DNA from: an uncultured Paracoccus sp.
GTDB taxonomy: Bacteria; Pseudomonadota; Alphaproteobacteria; Rhodobacterales; Rhodobacteraceae
Length of the DNA stretch: 64,000 nt
NCBI RefSeq assembly: GCF_947496875.1
Contig: NZ_CANMEH010000013.1
Location: forward strand, 1 to 64,000
Direction of reading: 5' to 3'
Shown here: positions 62,802 to 64,000 of the stretch, in pieces
How positions within the stretch are numbered: the stretch's first letter is position 1
Layout of the letters: each line of letters starts with the position of its first letter
Notes under the pieces: generated by a model
What the model was told of the DNA's origin: nothing
What the model saw: the letters and a program-made list of their open reading frames with translations, nothing else
Database searches by the model: none
Made by a program: the position numbers and the translations under genes

Positions 62802-62816
62802 CAAACATATGTTAGA
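62801..62816 (+). promoter_or_regulatory. Palindromic operator site 7
   Basis: TCAAACATATGTTAGA, identical to site 6 (56412). It starts at the last -10 base of the promoter at 62772 and is 54 bp before the thiolase ATG. Confidence 0.8.
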
Positions 62817-62870
62817 AATTGAGATGGCTTCCCGTTCACAACAGCCAGACCAAGCATGGGAGAGAGAGAA

Positions 62871-64000
62871 ATGAAAGACAAAGCCTATGTCGTCGGCGTC
62901 GGGATGGTCCCATTTCAGAAGCCGGGAAAATCTGATAGCTATGATGTGATGGCGACCGCAGCCACCCGTTCTGCCCTGGCCGATGCGGGTCTGGATTATG
63001 ACAAGGTTCAGCAGGCCTATGTTGGCTATGTCTACGGCGACAGCACCTGTGGCCAGCGGGCCTTGTATCAAGTCGGCATGACCGGCATCCCGGTTCTGAA
63101 TGTGAACAACAACTGCTCGACCGGTTCGTCTGCCCTGTTCCTGGCCCGCCAGGCCGTTGAAAGCGGCGCAGTGGAATGTGCTCTGGCACTAGGGTTCGAG
63201 CAGATGCAGCCCGGCGCAATCGGCGCGATGTTCCACGATCGGGTCAGCCCGTTTGCGGCGTTCGACGAAGAAACCGACGCTCTGATCAGCAATCCCGATA
63301 TTCCGCTGGCGCTGCGCTATTTCGGCGGCGCGGGCAAAGCGCATATGGAAGAGTTCGGCACTACGCTGGAAACCTTCGCGAAAATCCGCGCCAAGGCCAG
63401 TCGGCATGCGGCCAAGAACCCGGTGGCGCTGTTCCGGCAGGAAGTGACGCCAGAAGAAGTGATGGCGGCGCAGATCGTCTGGCCCGACGTCATGACCAAG
63501 CTGATGGCGTGCCCGCCGACCTGTGGCGCGGCTGCGGCAATCGTGTGCTCCAAGGCCTTCGCCGACAAGCACGGTCTGGACAGCTCGGTCCGCATTGCCG
63601 CTCAGGCCATGACGACGGACGGCCCGGAAACTTTCGGCGCGCATGACATGCGTGAGGTCGTCGGCTATTCGATGGCAAAACGTGCCGCGGATAAGGTCTA
63701 TGAGGCGGCGGGCATCGGGCCTCAGGATGTGGACGTGGTAGAACTGCATGACTGTTTCGCCCATAACGAGCTGATCACCTATGAGGCGCTTGGGCTTTGC
63801 CGTCGCGGTGATGCGGCGAAATTCGTCGACGATGGCGACAACACATATGGCGGCAAATACGTGACTAATCCGTCGGGCGGGCTGTTGTCCAAGGGGCATC
63901 CGCTCGGGGCGACCGGCCTTGCCCAATGCACCGAGCTAGTCCAGCAGCTGCGCGGGCAGGCCGACGCCCGGCAGGTCGATGGTGCGCGGCTGGCGCTCCA
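62871..64000 (+). CDS. SCP2-type 3-ketoacyl-CoA thiolase (3' end beyond window)
   Basis: The first 376 codons of a thiolase of the lipid-transfer/SCPx group. The nucleophilic Cys is in NNNCSTGSSAL (near residue 82), ELHDCFAHNE follows, and SKGHPLGATGLAQ has the catalytic His near 343. Thus, unlike 18783, it looks catalytically complete. It would thiolyse a 3-ketoacyl-CoA, especially 2-methyl-branched ones as in peroxisomal SCPx. ATG 62871 follows GGGAGAGAGAG. The gene runs off the end of the window; about 20 residues are likely missing. Confidence 0.9.
   Translation, partial: MKDKAYVVGVGMVPFQKPGKSDSYDVMATAATRSALADAGLDYDKVQQAYVGYVYGDSTCGQRALYQVGMTGIPVLNVNNNCSTGSSALFLARQAVESGAVECALALGFEQMQPGAIGAMFHDRVSPFAAFDEETDALISNPDIPLALRYFGGAGKAHMEEFGTTLETFAKIRAKASRHAAKNPVALFRQEVTPEEVMAAQIVWPDVMTKLMACPPTCGAAAAIVCSKAFADKHGLDSSVRIAAQAMTTDGPETFGAHDMREVVGYSMAKRAADKVYEAAGIGPQDVDVVELHDCFAHNELITYEALGLCRRGDAAKFVDDGDNTYGGKYVTNPSGGLLSKGHPLGATGLAQCTELVQQLRGQADARQVDGARLAL

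Noticed and set aside
1..64000. CRISPR arrays, tRNA, rRNA, prophage or toxin-antitoxin genes
   Set aside because: No regularly spaced repeats, no cloverleaf or rRNA-like stretches, and no such proteins were seen by eye; a tRNA or small-RNA search could not be run.

Overview
This is high-GC, densely packed bacterial DNA with short overlapping genes (ATGA and TAATG junctions). Its gene content (leucine-type ABC transporter plus fatty-acid CoA ligase, many acyl-CoA dehydrogenases, class III CoA-transferases, BadH-like and Atu-like genes, IS5/IS3 debris) suggests an alphaproteobacterium, probably Rhodobacteraceae. That placement is inferred from gene style, not from a marker gene. No rRNA, tRNA, CRISPR array or replication gene was seen. 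Nearly the whole window is one accessory catabolic island for a carboxylic acid processed as CoA thioesters: 9 acyl-CoA dehydrogenases (one frameshifted), 5 enoyl-CoA hydratase/isomerases, 5 CoA ligases, 4 CoA-transferase-family genes (one truncated), 4 SDRs, 3 MaoC-type hydratases (one truncated), 2 thiolase-like proteins, 2 biotin-dependent carboxylases, an HMG-CoA-lyase-like and a citryl-CoA-lyase-like enzyme, ETF, FadH and 3 thioesterases. No ring-hydroxylating or other oxygenase was recognised.

Layout. 1-76: end of an IS5-family element that has cut off the start of a CoA-transferase gene (77-972), followed by an acyl-CoA dehydrogenase. 2183-15954 (+): SDR, LivG, FadD-like ligase, LivH, LivM, LivF, two substrate-binding proteins (the first with a TAG inside its signal peptide), two crotonase-fold enzymes, EtfBA and a frameshifted acyl-CoA dehydrogenase. 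15970-18299 (-): two CoA-transferases. 18396-21962 (+): DUF35 protein, Cys-less thiolase-like protein, hydratase-2 and AMACR-like racemase. 22031-27520 (+): transglutaminase-like protein, MaoC, a likely two-subunit acyl-CoA dehydrogenase, crotonase, PaaK-like ligase. 27522-29347: scar with a terminator, nitronate monooxygenase tail, IS3 tail, complete IS5-family element and a truncated dehydratase. 29359-41375 (-): long operon with carboxylase, lyases, SDR and three acyl-CoA dehydrogenases. 41470-45046 (+): FadH and a ligase. 45068-49042 (-): thioesterase, AraC regulator, NmrA protein, acetyl-CoA-synthetase-like ligase. 49155-51363: BadH-like SDR divergent from a tandem TetR regulator. 51382-56367 (-): thioesterases, crotonase, SDR, two isovaleryl/citronellyl-type dehydrogenases. 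56469-61862 (+): AtuA and a split biotin carboxylase. 61981-62592 (-): gamma-carbonic-anhydrase-fold protein. 62871-end (+): SCP2-type thiolase, cut by the window edge.

The most notable signal is a 16-bp palindrome, consensus TCTAACA-NN-TGTTAGA, present in seven promoter regions spread over 60 kb (2183, 18336, 21995, 41417, 49983, 56412, 62801) with a weaker eighth copy at 62719. Most overlap recognisable -35/-10 elements. One copy is in front of the gene at 50008, which encodes two TetR repressors fused in one chain. The simple reading is that this fused regulator controls almost every operon here as a single, self-regulated regulon. The enzyme set (AtuA, carboxylases, HMG-lyase-like, AMACR-like, MFE-2-like hydratase and dehydrogenase, SCP2 thiolase, BadH-like SDR) points to a methyl-branched isoprenoid or alicyclic acid as substrate. 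This is inference, and the exact substrate cannot be read from sequence. Several genes are damaged (77, 8696, 15549, 27631, 29014), so the island may be partly decayed or in flux.
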